From: Lentinula raphanica
Taxonomy: Eukaryota > Basidiomycota > Agaricomycetes > Agaricales > Omphalotaceae
Direction of reading: 5' to 3'
NCBI GenBank assembly: GCA_027919835.1
Contig: JANVFP010000002.1
Coordinates: forward strand, 930,001-994,000
Length of the DNA stretch: 64,000 nt
Shown here: piece by piece, positions 21,874 through 32,779 of the stretch
How the letters are laid out: each line of letters starts with the position of its first letter
Position numbering within the stretch: the first letter of the stretch is position 1
Notes under the pieces: generated by a model
What the model was told of the DNA's origin: nothing
Seen by the model: only the letters and a program-made list of their open reading frames with translations
The model's database searches: none
Made by a program: the position numbers and the translations under genes

Positions 21874-23080
21874 TCAGCGTCGGCTGATCTCTTGTTGTTT
21901 TCGTTTCCTCGTAGTGGACTCCTTAAGCTTTCCGTCGATGCGGTTGATGAATGGGTCCATACGATCATTTCGTAGCTTTGTCCAGTCTGATTTCGGGAAG
22001 TCTAGTGCCTTCTGCTCCCAAAGGCCATCCATGATGCCGTCGACATATAACCACTCGCTCAAGTAATTTCTCCTAGTTGTCCCACCCCTCTGACTACTAG
22101 GCTTGTTCTCCTCCCATTCCGCCGTTGTCTTCTTGAGACCCGATATCCACTTTGATCCCTCTTTTGATCCATCTTGGAGATATTCGGTATGCTTCTCAGC
22201 GTGTGTGCGCAGGGCGTCCAAGTCGACCTTAACAGTCTTGTTGATGTAACCAACGGGGATGTGATCCACATTCAAGCTGTCGATTGGGTGTTTAGGGTCC
22301 CGAGGAGGTTTCAACCATGAGTCGAAACCGATCCGCAGAGATGCTTGCCCAGTCGGACGAGGGCTAGTGCTGCTCCCAGGCCCTTGCCGGGTGCGATACA
22401 AGACGAGGGTAATTACTAATTTCGAGATGAGTACGTCACGGAAAATTATGAAAAATACTGTAGAACATCTCTTACAGAATGGCTGATTATTGTAAGCAGC
22501 ATGAAGCGCCGATGTTGGCACTGCGTCAAAGAAATTTTGCAACGTTGGATCAGAGAGATCAATGGCGTCGCAGAGAATCAGATACATGATCATGTCGTTC
22601 ACGAACTTCCAATAAACCATGTCACCTAGGGTTGGCCATTCTGACGCATGTGCTCGGGCTGCTTCTATATCATGGTCTGCTTGAATCTCATTCACGAAGT
22701 GAAAGTGGCCAAGTTTTTTCTCCTCCATCTGGGACCAATATGGTTTCCCACGGCCCTCGGGGACGGTGCGAGTGTATCTCCATCTATATTCTGTCTTTCC
22801 AATGCGTAGAAATTTGGTGTTCGTGGGTTTCTTCTGTTTGGTGTACGATACCAGCGCAGCCTCTGCAGCCCAATCCATCAGCACAGGGTCAAAAGCTGGC
22901 CTATCGAAGCTTCTCACCGAGATGAAAGTTTTTCGCACCTTCACGAAAATCTGGCGAATAATGATTGACTTGGTCTGTCGTCGGTCCAGCTACTACGACA
23001 ATGCTGAGCAAGGACATAGCAAGCAAAAGGACGGAGATTGCGCGGGAAGAGAGCAAAGGCGAGACGGAACGGAGTAGCAT
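21874..23080 (-). CDS. secreted SLRIG-family protein, copy A
   Basis: Exon 1 (ATG at 23080) encodes a signal peptide (ISVLLLAMSLLSIVVVAG) and a short linker ending GAKNFHL. A phase-1 GTGAGA intron ending CTGCAG leads to EAALVSYTKQ, FLRIGKTEYRW, KKLGHFHFVNEI, DMVYWKFVNDMIMYLI and LHAAYNNQPF. A second intron ending AATTAG follows, then LITLVLYRT, ASLRIGFDSWLKPP, VDLDALRTHAEKHTEYL, SEWLYVDGIMDGLWEQK, FPKSDWTKLRNDRMD and a basic end. That gives roughly 350 residues. In this copy intron 2 happens to stay open, so retention would add a hydrophobic segment; the other two copies have stops or a shifted frame there, which supports splicing. There are no known domains and few cysteines. The function is unknown and secretion is inferred from the N-terminus. 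Confidence 0.75.
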
Positions 23081-23433
23081 GATTTGAAGAGAACGGCGAC
23101 AGCGACTGCAAATACTAGCAAGTGAATATGTCGAGCCTAGTATGATGTCCTGGTCAGCTTACTCGGTATCACAAGCAATGAAACGACAGACGAGTGGGCA
23201 TTTTTCTTTCAAAGTCGAAAGATATGCGCGTTAGTTGGTTGTGGGTGGGTCGATTGTGACTCTTACTAGTTGATTGTGAGTGCGCTGCCAGATGTGAGTG
23301 GTCAAGAGTAACGAAACGAATCCTTCGGAGTCATTCAAGTTAATGCGACGGTGAATGATTGGAGGACCCCGGCAGCAGCCGGCAGTGGCCGCAGACACCG
23401 TTCAGGCGATGATTTGCACTTTGTATGTGACTG
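23081..23433 (-). promoter_or_regulatory. conserved upstream region of copy A
   Basis: This sequence upstream of copy A resembles that upstream of copies B and C: a TATCACAAGCAA block, a CATTTTTCTTTC-type block, a G-rich GTTGGTTGTGGGTGG-type block and then a GATGTGAG block. No coding sequence is present. Confidence 0.5.
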
Positions 23434-23545
23434 TAATGGCACATCTAGAAGGTATTGAGGTCTACTTATTGAGGGAAATTTCCCTTTCGGACGTTTCACT
23501 GTACGTTGTCTAGCTGGTGATGCGTACGTCTGGTTCAACGGCGAC
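23434..23545 (+). pseudogene. scrambled fragments of the GH43 3' end
   Basis: Bases 23434-23461 (ATGGCACATCTAGAAGGTAT) match the last exon of the GH43 gene near 21319. Bases 23501-23545 (CTAGCTGGTGATGCGTACGT) match an earlier exon near 21095. Both keep the plus orientation, but their order is reversed relative to the intact gene and stops interrupt them. They are best seen as leftovers of the tandem duplication that produced copies A and B. Confidence 0.65.
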
Positions 23546-23800
23546 TTGCCGTAGAGGTAAAGAGAACGGTTTGGATTCTTACACTAGCTCAGTGGCAGAG
23601 ACAAACAAATAAATACGGTGTGTGTACAGTTGGAGGGGGATAGCGAAGCATGTAAAGGGACATAGTATGGTGTTATAGGTGCCAGGAAGGATGAAATGGG
23701 TACTAGACAGAGTAATGAGTGGACAGTAACAACGAGACGATGAACAGATGTCAAACCTCAGCGATATGACCGTCACGTTCTACGAATGGTCAACATACTA

Positions 23801-24984
23801 TCAAATTTGGCTGATCTGTCCGTGTTTTCGTTTCTGTGTGTGTTGCCTAGCATCGGAAAATCGAAGCATTCCGTTGACGTAGTTTATGAATATGCGCAAG
23901 CGTTCGTCTCGTAGCTTTACCCAGTCTGACTTTGGGAAGTCTACGGCCTTCTGCTCCCAAAGGCCATCCATGATGCCGTCGACATATAACCACTCATCAA
24001 AGTAGCTTCTCCCAGGTTTATGGACAGTACTAGGCCTTTTCTTCTCCCATTCTGCCGATGTCCTCCTGAAATCTAATATCCACTGCGATCCTTCCTTTAT
24101 ACCATCTTGGAGGAATTCGGTATGTTTCTCAGCATGTGTGTGCAGGGCGTTGAAATTGACCATAACTGTTTTGGCAACATATCCAAAGGGAATGTAATCC
24201 ACATTCAAGCCTGTGATCAATTCTTGGTTTGGAGGTATCAGCAATTCGTACCCGATCCGCAGAGATACATTTTCAGTCGGACGAGGGATGCTTTTGTCAG
24301 TAGACACTGGGGTGCGATATGAGACTAGGGTGATTACTAATTTCCAAATGAGTAATGGAAGATGCAAAACATAGTAGAGCATCTCCTACAGAATGATTGA
24401 TCATCGTACGCAGCTTGGAGTGGATTGCCAGGCACTACTGTATCCCACTTTTCCAAAGTCGAGTAATCAACGGCACCAAGCAGTGCGAGATACACGACCA
24501 TGTCATTCACGAATTTCCAATAAGCCATGGCACCCAATACTGGCCATTCTTCCGTAAGTTCTTGTGCTGTTGCCATGTCTTCATCTCCTAGGGCCTCGTT
24601 CACGAAGTGAAATTGACCAATCTTGGTCTCCTTAGTAAGTCCCCGTGTGGGCATGCCCTTCGAATGAAATTTCTTAGTCCCAATGCGGAGAGATGCCCTT
24701 TTCCCAACTCCCCCTTGTCCGACTAAGGCCTCACTTAGTAGAGTAACTTCTGCAGCGCATGTTATCGTCACATCATGCTCAAAAGCCTAGTGTTAGGGCT
24801 CCTTACCGAGTTGGACGCGTTTGGGACCGCTACGAGAAGCCGTCGAACCATCATCGACTCCAACTTGAAGTTTGGCAGGGTCCGTCGGTTGAGCGATCAC
24901 AGGAATGCTGAGCAAGCACGCAGCGAGCAAAAGGACGAGGAATGGACGCCCGATAGAGAATAGAGACGAATCAGAGAGTAGCAT
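23801..24984 (-). CDS. secreted SLRIG-family protein, copy B
   Basis: The ATG at 24984 starts a signal peptide (FLVLLLAACLLSIPVIAQ) and a linker ending SGPKRVQL. A phase-1 intron ends GCTGCAG and gives EVTLLSEALVGQGG, ASLRIGTKKFHSKG, IGQFHFVNEALGDEDMATAQ, GAMAYWKFVNDMVVYLALL and LQAAYDDQSF. A second intron ending AATTAG leads to LITLVSYRTPV, VSLRIGYELLIPP, DFRRTSAEWEKKRPS, DEWLYVDGIMDGLWEQKAVD, FPKSDWVKLRDERLR and KRKHGQISQI, stopping at 23801. Splice phases equal those of copies A and C. The protein is clearly homologous to copy A but diverged at many sites, so the duplication is not very recent. The function is unknown. Confidence 0.75.
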
Positions 24985-25626
24985 GACACGAGAAAAACGG
25001 TGACAGCGATTGCAAAGACTTCCAAGCGAATATGTCCAGCCTACGTCCTGATCAGCACACTTACTCCATATCACAAGCAAAATGACAGACCAGTGGACAT
25101 TTTTTCTTTCGAAGATGTGCGAGTTAGCTGGTTGTGGGTGAGTGGATTGTGATTGCCAGTGGGCTGGATGTGAGAGGTCAAAGGTGAGACATTTGATCTT
25201 TCAGAGTGGGACACCGTCGGATTGGCAGCGCTGCTTTTTGATCCAGAAATCGATGCGTTGGATGGATAAACTTGATCATTGGCTACTGCTATGTAGCCTT
25301 AGTATGTACAGGTATGTACTTGTCACTTGAAGCCCACTGCTGATGAGTAGTAAGGTCCTCAAGGATCAATCAAGATGTGCTAGCCTCCAAGCGCAGTGAC
25401 CGAGCCATTCAGTATGTAACACCCCTGATAGACCGTGCGCTTTTTCGTGACTAATGTGTTTCAGAGAACGGTCCACCGTCCAACGCATTCATTCGCATCA
25501 AGTGCGTCCCTCGATATAACGACAAACAACGCGATGAATTTCAGGCCGATTCGTTGTACAAAAGTAATGATAATGATATTATCTGCTTGACTTTCACTTT
25601 CTTCTCTTCGTTCTCAATAAAACACT
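24985..25626. other. upstream region of copy B, then 3' region of the cyclophilin gene
   Basis: 24985-25235 is the block shared with the upstream regions of copies A and C, ending with TCAGAGTGGGACACCGTCGG, which is also found inverted near copy C. From 25240 to 25626 I see no feature. Confidence 0.5.
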
Positions 25627-26305
25627 TTAAACTGTACCGCACTCATCGATGGTGATAGTGGATGACGGTTTTCCGGACGGAGTGCCTTGTTTCTCAATCG
25701 TCTTGACGAGATCCATGCCCTCAACGACTTCGCCTAGTCCAGATAGTCAGTCATCGATAGTGGAGGACAGAGTGTGATTGCATACCGAAGACTACATGAG
25801 CACCGTCTAACCAGGACGTGACGACAGTAGTGATGAAGAACTGGGATCCGTTGGTGTTTTTACCGGCGTTGGCCATGGAAAGAAGTCCGGGCTTATCGTG
25901 CTTTTTGATGAAGTTCTCGTCTAACATTTTTCATCTGAGAATCGGCGTCGTTCAGCAGAGCAGAGAATGAGACCCACCTGCGAACTTTTCGCCGTAAATG
26001 GACCTGCCGCCGGTGCCGTTTCCTTTGGTGAAATCACCACCCTGGAGCATGAAGTTGGGGATAATCCGGTGGAAGCTGGATTTGAGATAACCTTCGCCTT
26101 GGGGTTTACGGCAGAGCTCGCGGAAATTGTGGGCAGTTTCCGGGACGACGTCGTCGTAGAGCTTGAACACAATGGTCCCAGCCTCTTTGTCGTTAATCTT
26201 GATTTTGAACTATGGAAGAAAAGTGAGCGCGATTACGAAAGTAGTTCGTGAATGCCATAGACCATCAAAGGAAGTATGGTTGACACTCACGTAGCAGTTT
26301 GCCAT
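25627..26305 (-). CDS. cyclophilin A-type peptidyl-prolyl cis-trans isomerase
   Basis: A single-domain cytosolic cyclophilin of about 163 residues that speeds proline isomerisation during protein folding and is the usual target of cyclosporin. Exon 1 is only MANCY-V (ATG at 26305). The rest reads [51 protein letters not shown] (catalytic Arg and Phe), [60 protein letters not shown] and ends IDECGTV. The Trp of the SWLDG motif, needed for cyclosporin binding, is present. Four or so short introns. Length and motifs are typical. Confidence 0.93.
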
Positions 26306-26605
26306 GGCTCTTGATGGTGGTTGAAAGAAGAGAGTGGTTTTTGAAGGCAACGCGAGGATAAAACGATCGGCAAAACCCGATAAAGATTATCGATGAAAAC
26401 CACGTGATGTACCTACGTCATACTCGACGTTACCTGGTGCCGAGTCCCGAACTCTTCGGCGTCATCAAAGCGAACAGACTCGCCAGTTTCCAGACTTGAG
26501 TTTTCAGCAGATTCACCAGTATGACCATCCCACTCAATCTTAGATTGATTCAAAAGCCGTTACAGAGCAAAGGCTGAAGTGACAAGCAAGAGGGTTACAA
26601 CGGAC

Positions 26606-28960
26606 CTACACTCGTGTCTGTTTAGTAACACCCTCGCTCATCCAGAACATACATCTTTCCCTTTCAGCACTGGATACGAACTGCATTTGAGATGCTGTGT
26701 CGGTATCGTTTCCTCTACTAATCAGAAGCCTCTGCCTCTCATCAACTTGGCTATGTCCAGTTGGCGCGAAAACCTCCCATGCCGGCGATGTCAGAATTTT
26801 CGCAGACGAAGGGTTTCCGGATTGAGCAAAAGAGGTCCAATATGCTATAGCTTCTCTTGAAACGACTGATTCACTCTAAACTTAGTGTGGTCAGCACCTC
26901 TTAGTCTCGACAGGATGTGCAACCGGTACGAACGGCGTTGAAGGGTGTAAATGTATTGCCTGCATTGGCGAACGTGCTACAAATGAGCAAGGCAGAGTCA
27001 GATTGTTCCATATGATTGGTTGTTACTCCTGCTTACTTTGTGCCTGTTCAGGTGGTGTTTAGTATGCCTCATCATGTATAACATGATAGGCGGTACTTAC
27101 CATCGAACAAGAAATACAAATCTGATGTGTGCATCGCACCCAGATAAGGTCTTTCATTGTACAACACAGTATCCGGAGCGTTCCATCTTGATATCAACTA
27201 CCTTCAGCGCAATTCACATCTGTGATCTGATAACTCACGCATAGGAATACACATTTTGCACACTCCGATTGAGCATGGCTTCCGCTAGAAACCAATCCCT
27301 GTATTCAGTAAGTACATTCGGTTTCGCGCCGCCGAAGAAGCAAGAGATTGAGACTTGCATGCATGTGAAGATGATCTCTCCTGCCATCAACCAAGCACGA
27401 TCCCACTCAGATGTAATCTCTGCATCGGTTGTGTTGGGAGCTGGATACATCGCCAACGCCTGGTCCCGGGTTTCATTGGACTATGAGTCATGACAGTCGG
27501 TAGGGGCCATAATTTATTCATTATTGGACACTTACAACCCCAGGCCACCTCGTGAAGACGATGTCCTTGATATCCTCATCAGTAACAAACTGATTCGGAG
27601 AACCGCCCGCAAAGGTCTTTCCGTCTCCTGTGCAGTGTCCTGCAATCAAGGCCTCGACGGTACTGAAATTGCCTGAATGAATCAATCGAGATGGAAGGTC
27701 AGGCATAAAGCCGCCTATTCCTTCAACGACTGGGGAAAATTTTCCTGCAGGAATAGAATTGATGGCACCAACGATTGCTCCTAAGGATGAACAGTTTCAT
27801 TCGGTCATGTACGCAAAGAATGAAGAAGAAAGAGAAGAAAACTTACCTATAGATGCATTTCGCATGCAACTGAACATTTCCGTACCCGATGATGGACAGC
27901 CAACGAAGGTCGCAGAAGAATCTAAGCGCATCAAGGTCAGTACCCATATCTTGTTTGTCATGGGTCACATACTCGTATATTGCTCAATCTGAGCATCAGT
28001 CATCGTAGGCCCGAAACCAATCGATTCTGCAACCACACGCTTGAACGGAATAGGTCTGGTTCCTTTAAAAAATAAGAAACAAAACGTCAACTCAATATGT
28101 ACCCACGCCAAACGATCCTCTTCATCCGCTGTCCTTAGTACTTACCCCCGTACGCCGTAACATGCATAACCATACTCGCCCCACCAGCACTTTCTCCGTA
28201 GATCGTGATATCCTCAGGATCTCCACCGAAGCGATCTACATGGCTTTGTAGCCATTCCAATCCTGCTCGCTGATCCAAAAGACCGACGTTAAGATCAATG
28301 TTATCGGATGCACCATCGATGGTCGGCCCAGCGAAGAAGCCGAGCATCCCAAGACGATAGGTAATAGATGCGCCGATGAGACCCGTTGGATGCTGGGCTA
28401 CCCAGTCATATAGAGGAAAGCCTTGGGGAGACTACAAATCGAGAATTGTCACTGTGAGTTTCAGCAGAATGACTTGCGAATGACATACACCAGCATAGAA
28501 CCCCCCTCCCTGCCAACAAATCGTCGTCAGTGCGCAGAGCAAGAGAAAAGAGATTGGATCGAGCACATACGTGAATATAGACCGCGACGGGAAGTTTATC
28601 ACCAGCAGACGCGTTCGTCGGCTTCCATACATTCAACGTCAAGCAATCCTCAGATCCCACACCGACGACGGCAGGAGTTTGGATACACGGTGGACCCCAG
28701 TTTCTTGCATCCGTGACAATGCTCGAGACACCATCCTCATTGAGCATCTTTGGCGCTCTCCATCGAAGGCTACCGAGAGGAGGTTCGGCATATGGTATGC
28801 CACCAAAGAAGGTGACGTTGGAATCGATAATTCCAGAGGGCGATGTGGTGTTTCCGGCGAATGCTGCATATCCTAGATCAACGACGGGTCCTAAGGGAGA
28901 TGTAAGTGCCGCAACTCGTTCGAGGGCGGCGACTACAAAGATTTCTGTGAACAAGAGCAT
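26606..28960 (-). CDS. type-B carboxylesterase, probably secreted
   Basis: An alpha/beta-hydrolase of the carboxylesterase/lipase family. The N-terminus MLLFTEIFVVAALERVAALTS is only moderately signal-like, so an upstream exon is possible. Then come FFGGIPYAEPPLGSLRW, GSEDCLTLNVWKP, the oxyanion-hole motif HGGGFYAG, ITYRLGMLGFFAG, DQRAGLEWLQSHVDRFGGDP and the nucleophile elbow GESAGGAS. The histidine is expected in GAMHTSDLYFLFDG. C-terminal exons read NTFANAGNTFTPFNA, REAIAYWTSFAQSGNPSS and AERERCMFWMSEGVTKQTRV, with stop at 26606. About eight introns with agreeing phases. Likely substrates are lipid or other carboxylic esters outside the cell; the sequence does not tell which. Confidence 0.85.
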
Positions 28961-29389
28961 TTAGGAATGACAGAAATGTTTTAACACTCACGCAGGAAGA
29001 CAGAGGAAGTTCATATACCATCCATTATTCATTATTTGAAGACGCTAAACGTCCAGCTGATAACTGGTGCACGGGCCGCACCTAGAGGCCAGGGAAAGCG
29101 TATTCACCGACTGTTGTTAGCATGGTGCACCAGATGACATTCGAAAGCTCGTCATGTAGCTCAGATTGTCCTTCTGACTGATTCTTCTGAGGTGCATAAC
29201 ATAATTTATTACTGTTAGATAGGTGTTAACGCATGCATAAATAGTAAAGGAGTGATACTTGGTGTACTAAGAAGCAAGTGATGATATTTCTGCATAAGTG
29301 TCCGTGACCAAGATCGTGTACGGTACGCGAACGAGCTTGGTTGAATGTATGCGTACATAGGACATAGTAGATGGAGTCCCATGAGAGAT
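28961..29389. other. intergenic, no gene seen
   Basis: Upstream of the carboxylesterase and downstream of the next minus-strand gene. No exon or repeat was recognised. Confidence 0.4.
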
Positions 29390-30079
29390 CTACGCCGAGC
29401 AAGTGACATTGCTTCCATCCGCAGTGACGATGTGCGATTGAACATCCTGATTGTCTGAGGCAGTCTCTTGAACCCAAGCGAACTGAAGATGAAGAAGGTC
29501 AACGAAAGTGTAGACGTTGTACGACGTCTAAAGAACGTACTGCAGTCACATTTTTTCCACTGACAATGTCATCCACAATGACCTCCTTGAAAATCCCAGT
29601 GCCAAGCTAGATGGTGAAGAGTCAAACAATAATTATTCATCAAGACGTTGTATGCTCACAGTCGAAACGATTCCTCCGTTCATAGGAACCAAACTCGTCG
29701 TGTTCGAGCCCGCAGGCAGCGAGGTATCAGAGTCATTGACCCATTGAAGCGTGTACGTTGCAGGAGTCAACGCCGGTTCGTATATCAACGCCGCAACCAA
29801 ACCTGCTGGATAGTTATCCCCAGCACAGACAAGGGACAATTTGCTCGAAGTGGCATCGTATGATGCAGTGAGGTTGGAAGAGGAAGGCGTGCCGCTGGCA
29901 AAGTTCATTGCGAAGCCGTAAGTGCCATTGACCATGGCGAAAAGACCTGATGATTGGCCGTAAGGAGAGGTGCTGTTCCAGGAAAGAGCAAATGGGCCGG
30001 AAGATGTCGAAGAGTGATTCCGAAAAGCTCCAGCGGCGAGGGCAGCGAGGGCAGCAGCTTTAAAGCCAGTGATGACCAT
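29390..30079 (-). CDS. small secreted protein, conserved but unnamed
   Basis: The ATG at 30079 begins MVITGFKAAALAALAAGAF, a weak signal peptide. The mature part reads GPFALSWNSTSPYGQSSGLF, AMVNGTYGFAMNFASGTPSS, SKLSLVCAGDNYPAGLVAAL and ATYTLQWVNDSDTSLPAGSN. A GTGAGC intron is followed by LGTGIFKEVIVDDIVSGKNV. The last exon, after a GTACGT intron, gives AFAWVQETASDNQDVQSH and ends GSNVTCSA at 29390. That gives about 200 residues with several N-glycosylation sequons (NST, NGT, NLT, NDS, NTT, NVT). I recall related small secreted proteins in other mushrooms but no assigned role. The Ser/Thr-rich beta-strand pattern would fit a cell-wall or extracellular protein; that is inference. Confidence 0.75.
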
Positions 30080-31124
30080 GATGAATGAGTGGATAGGGAT
30101 GGTTTTTAGAATTAATTGTTAGAAACGAGAAATGGTACTAGAAACAAGGTACAACTTGAAATGGGAGTGGAAAAAAACCTGCTAGGATTCGGATTCTTAT
30201 AACTGTTCTCGGATAAACGCTGATACTCGTTGCGTGACTGCGTCTTTTGTGGTAATCGTTATGACACTTTGCACCGACGGTGATAGTGTTGATTCTTAAA
30301 CAGGTTGATTCTGGAGGATGGACGACGAAAGCCTGTCCAATAAGCTGGCCCGTGTTCGTTGAAGCTTAGAGGCTGGTGCAATTTCGAAATTGCACGCGAA
30401 CGATGGATATCGACGACATAGTTGACCTGCGTAGATCGAGGAGGATAACCGACGTGGTTGTGGTTCCGACGGCGAAGCACAATCGACATGATCACGTGGG
30501 GTGGCGCGCAATAGTTTCTTTTGCTTCTTGCCTCCATCTACACATCGGTAGCAGTCGGTAGCGAGAATTATCTTCGCATAAAACCAGATCGAATCGCGCT
30601 CTATCAGGCTCTATCGCGCTCGTAGGACAGGAATTTAACCGTCGCCGCTCCCCCTCGCTCCCCTAGGCGCTCCTAGGCGCCCCTTCGCACAGGTCAGCCA
30701 AGTAGCAGCAGGTAGCAGCCTCAGTAAGCCTCAGACCAGTACTGCCAGACCCCTACGCCGTCACCTCTAGAATCATTCATGCTTGTTTCTGTCTGGCGTG
30801 CGCCCAGGGCTGTTGGATCGAGCTTGTAGTAGCCAGCCTCGGGAAAGTCAAATTTCGATGCTCGAGTTTCTACCTTCGTCTCAGACTATCATCTGGTCAT
30901 CAGAGCTTGACTTCGAATGCAAGGGATGTACCGGTTGGTTTTTCGTGTGCATATGTAGCTCACAAAGGACTGTCAAGTCTCAACTCAAACAGATCGGCGC
31001 AGGTTACCAAAAATTACTCAAGCATTGCTGCTACGCGTGTTCCGTGCACTTTCTCTGTGACGGAAGTAGACCATAAAACTGCGTTAATTCAAAGCCAGCT
31101 AGTAGTCCTGAAGGTAATCGGATA
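30080..31124. other. intergenic, no gene seen
   Basis: About 1 kb. There is a cytosine-rich patch with CGCTCCTAGGCGCCCC near 30650-30690. Open stretches at 30260-30540 and 30780-31080 have no supporting splice sites or homology. No repeat was identified. Confidence 0.4.
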
Positions 31125-32278
31125 CTACACTCCTACTCTTATAACTTCATCAGCATAATCAACAAATACAGATCCACACCAAGCATTCAAATGAACCTCG
31201 TCTCCTTCCCAAGAGGTCTGGCCATTCATATGATCATACCTGTGAGTGTCCATGCTTCCTCCCTCAACTCCAATCTGAGCTTTCAACGCTTCTACATCCC
31301 CGACAACCACTGTCCTCGTGGGCCTGACTGTACCATGCAGCTGACTATCCCAGCTGACATTGTTCTTGACTTTCGGAGAAAACAGAACCTGTCCCAGGCC
31401 TGCGCCGACGAGGATGTATCCGGTAAACGAGAGCGGGAGAGATACGTGGATGGATCCACATTGAGATGAAGCAGATATATTGACTGGGAGTCGCATTGGC
31501 GCGGTAAGTGAGCCACGGTGGACGCCCATCAAAGGAGGGCAAGACGCGAGGTGCTAGCCAAGTTGGCATGAGATCGAGGGGACCCATGTATACTCAATTC
31601 AGCGCGGACACTCACCACCTTCACATCAATCGATCCGAACATCGTTCGGAAATTCAGCGAAACCTTTCTTTGGGTTCGTTCACCCGCAATTGTTGTAACT
31701 TGCATTCCGGGAAGGTTGAGTACCCTAACATCGGCTTCGATTGCACCACATTCCGTCTGCAGACTCAAGTTCTTTCTCGTCTTTTGCGATTCTTCTTTGG
31801 CAATCGCATTAGTAGACGTCCTGTCCGCAAGAAGGATCTGAGAGGGATCACAGGCGTTCGGATCGATGCTGTAGGAGGCGCATATGTTATCAAAATATAC
31901 GTGTTGGGATACGAAGTTTGTCCCTTTGGGCAGGCTTCCAATCCCGATATCTTCAGAAACCATCGGCGGGGACGCTGATGCGGTCTCTGTCGCCTGCCCG
32001 GGGGTGAACACCGGCATGGAGGGTATGAAAGACTCTTTAGAAGGATCCTTCTTCAAGCCTGTGTTCAATACCGGAGTCGCAGATGGAGCTGGTGGTGAAT
32101 ACACTGGCGGAGGTTCGACCTACATAGGAGTTGAACTTCATACAGCAAAAATGAAGGCATCACAAATTGAACAGCCTACCTCATTGAGGTCCGTATTAGC
32201 AAGTGTAGGTGAACTATCTGCCAAGTCTGGGTCAAACTTTCTATCGAAATCGTCAATTTCGGTCGTCGGATAGATCAT
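31125..32278 (-). CDS. DUF7330-like protein, tandem copy 1
   Basis: The ATG at 32278 gives MIYPTTEIDDFDRKFDPDLA and, after a short intron, a Pro-rich segment (VEPPPVYSPPAPSATPV). The beta-rich core follows: HVYFDNICASYSIDP, NLSLQTECGAIEADVRVLNL, KVSLNFRTMFGSIDVKV, then after an intron PVNISASSQCGSIHVSLP, SFTGYILVGAG, EGDEVHLNAWCGSVFVDYAD and the end EVIRVGV at 31125. The repeated T-x-x-G-S/A-I-x-V units suggest stacked beta strands of the bactofilin or adhesin-like kind. I believe this matches the mushroom-restricted domain DUF7330, whose function is unknown. It is followed upstream by a paralogue in the same orientation 500 bases away. Confidence 0.7.
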
Positions 32279-32779
32279 GTTGGAAACTGGACACAATTGT
32301 AGAAATTGAGAATCGACCTACAAACTGCGTCCTTTTTATGTAGTTCGAATACAGCTCAGATACTACAGTAATCCGCTGCTTGTCGGCCACAGCCTTGAAA
32401 GCAGATGTAAGCTCCGGAACTGGCACTTCAGACGACACACATCATTCGGTAGAAGTGCCGCAGTTTGTTCGCAGCACACTGAATTTGATGCTATCTGCCA
32501 TCTTGCGCAACAACATTCCACAGCGGTTTCAACTTTCGTCTAGTCCTTCGATTTGTACTAAAAATGTGACTGATATCGTTCTGCATCATCACTCGGGTTT
32601 TGAACAAAACAGGTCCCAGAACGAGATATGTATACAGTCTTTGAATACAAAAGAATACAAACTGAAGATAAAAATATCTCCCACTATTTTGTTTCTGCTT
32701 GCAATTTGCTCTTCTATGTAGAAGATGCCGACAATAAGTTCTTTTCTCTTTTCATTGCGAGTGTGAGCATGTCAGCTGC
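32279..32779. other. spacer between the DUF7330-like paralogues
   Basis: 500 bases. A short open stretch on the minus strand at 32253-32438 overlaps the first gene's start but has no upstream support. I see no other feature. Confidence 0.4.

Noticed and set aside
22383..22480. Uninterrupted reading of copy A through intron 2, which would add a transmembrane helix
   Set aside because: Copies B and C have a stop or frame change in the same intron, and the splice sites are conserved in all three.
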